Positions 63,959-64,000 of a DNA stretch of 64,000 bases are shown here, piece by piece (the first letter of the stretch is position 1; every line of letters begins with the position of its first letter). The notes below the pieces were generated by a model. It was not told where the DNA came from. It did no database searches and saw only the letters and a program-made list of their open reading frames with translations. A program made the translations under genes and the position numbers. Location: NCBI GenBank assembly GCA_019084025.1, contig JAHRBI010000003.1:484439-548438 (forward strand). The letters run 5' to 3'. The DNA is from Burkholderiaceae bacterium DAT-1. Lineage in GTDB: Bacteria; Pseudomonadota; Gammaproteobacteria; Burkholderiales; Chitinimonadaceae.

Positions 63959-64000
63959 GCTCTTTAACAAGATACAACCGATAAGCGTAGGCGCTTGGTG
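63959..64000 (+). other. rrn leader with boxA antiterminator and pre-16S segment
   Basis: GCTCTTTAACAA matches the NusB/S10 boxA sequence. The following ACAACCGATAAGCGTAGGCG resembles the conserved betaproteobacterial region just upstream of 16S rRNA. The 16S gene itself should begin beyond the right edge. Confidence 0.85.

Noticed and set aside
1..64000. CRISPR arrays, insertion sequences, prophage
   Set aside because: No regularly spaced direct repeats, transposases or phage structural genes seen on either strand.

Overview
The window looks like chromosome of a betaproteobacterium, most likely of the Neisseriales (Chromobacteriaceae/Chitinibacteraceae-like). This rests on gene content and order: gcvT-gcvH-gcvP; def-fmt-htpX-rsmB-DUF4390-ntrY-ntrX; LysM-dprA-smg-topA; DUF484-xerC; TPR-lolB-ispE-tRNA-Gln-prs-rplY-pth-ychF; and a betaproteobacterial 16S rRNA leader at the right edge. 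Most genes are GC-rich. Two stretches are clearly AT-richer: about 3.5-9.6 kb and about 20.3-22.3 kb.

Layout. 0-3.5 kb: 3' part of uvrD and a receiver-TPR response regulator. 3.5-12.8 kb: an accessory island with two diverged cassettes, each made of a stand-alone LuxR-type HTH gene, a secreted peptide with a 15-residue double-glycine leader, and an exported TraB/GumN-like protein. One cassette also has a small membrane protein. The cassettes are followed by a GlcNAc-type (PF11397/GT60-like) glycosyltransferase, a HlyD-like adaptor and a C39-peptidase ABC exporter. I read this as a candidate microcin-V-like system whose Ser/Thr-rich peptides may be glycosylated; this is the main discovery of the window.

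12.9-24.5 kb: RNB exoribonuclease, a zinc-ribbon protein, the glycine cleavage genes, a lipoprotein islet flanked by a duplicated gcvP 3' end, a TPR protein and pepD. 24.5-35.2 kb: mostly minus-strand housekeeping genes (rsmE, metF, crcB, an NtrYX pair with an apparently ATPase-dead NtrX, rsmB, htpX, fmt, def). 35.3-45.5 kb: plus-strand LysM, dprA, smg, topA, a GGDEF-EAL protein, DUF484, xerC and an RsuA-type synthase. 45.5-51 kb: S4 protein, tcdA-like, glyoxalase, three tRNA-Lys genes, H-NS-like protein, dynamin-like GTPase and mutM. 51-58.2 kb: TPR lipoprotein, lolB, ispE, tRNA-Gln, prs, rplY, pth, ychF. 58.3-64 kb: LytTR two-component pair, porin-like protein, PstS-like protein, POT transporter, then the promoter and boxA leader of an rRNA operon whose 16S gene lies just beyond the window.

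Working together, the exporter would cleave the two leaders after GG or GS in the cytoplasm and pass the cores through the adaptor and an outer-membrane channel encoded elsewhere. The glycosyltransferase would act on the cores before export. The small HTH proteins may control the cassettes through 17-bp palindromes found in front of both peptide genes. All functional assignments come from reading motifs; no database search was run.
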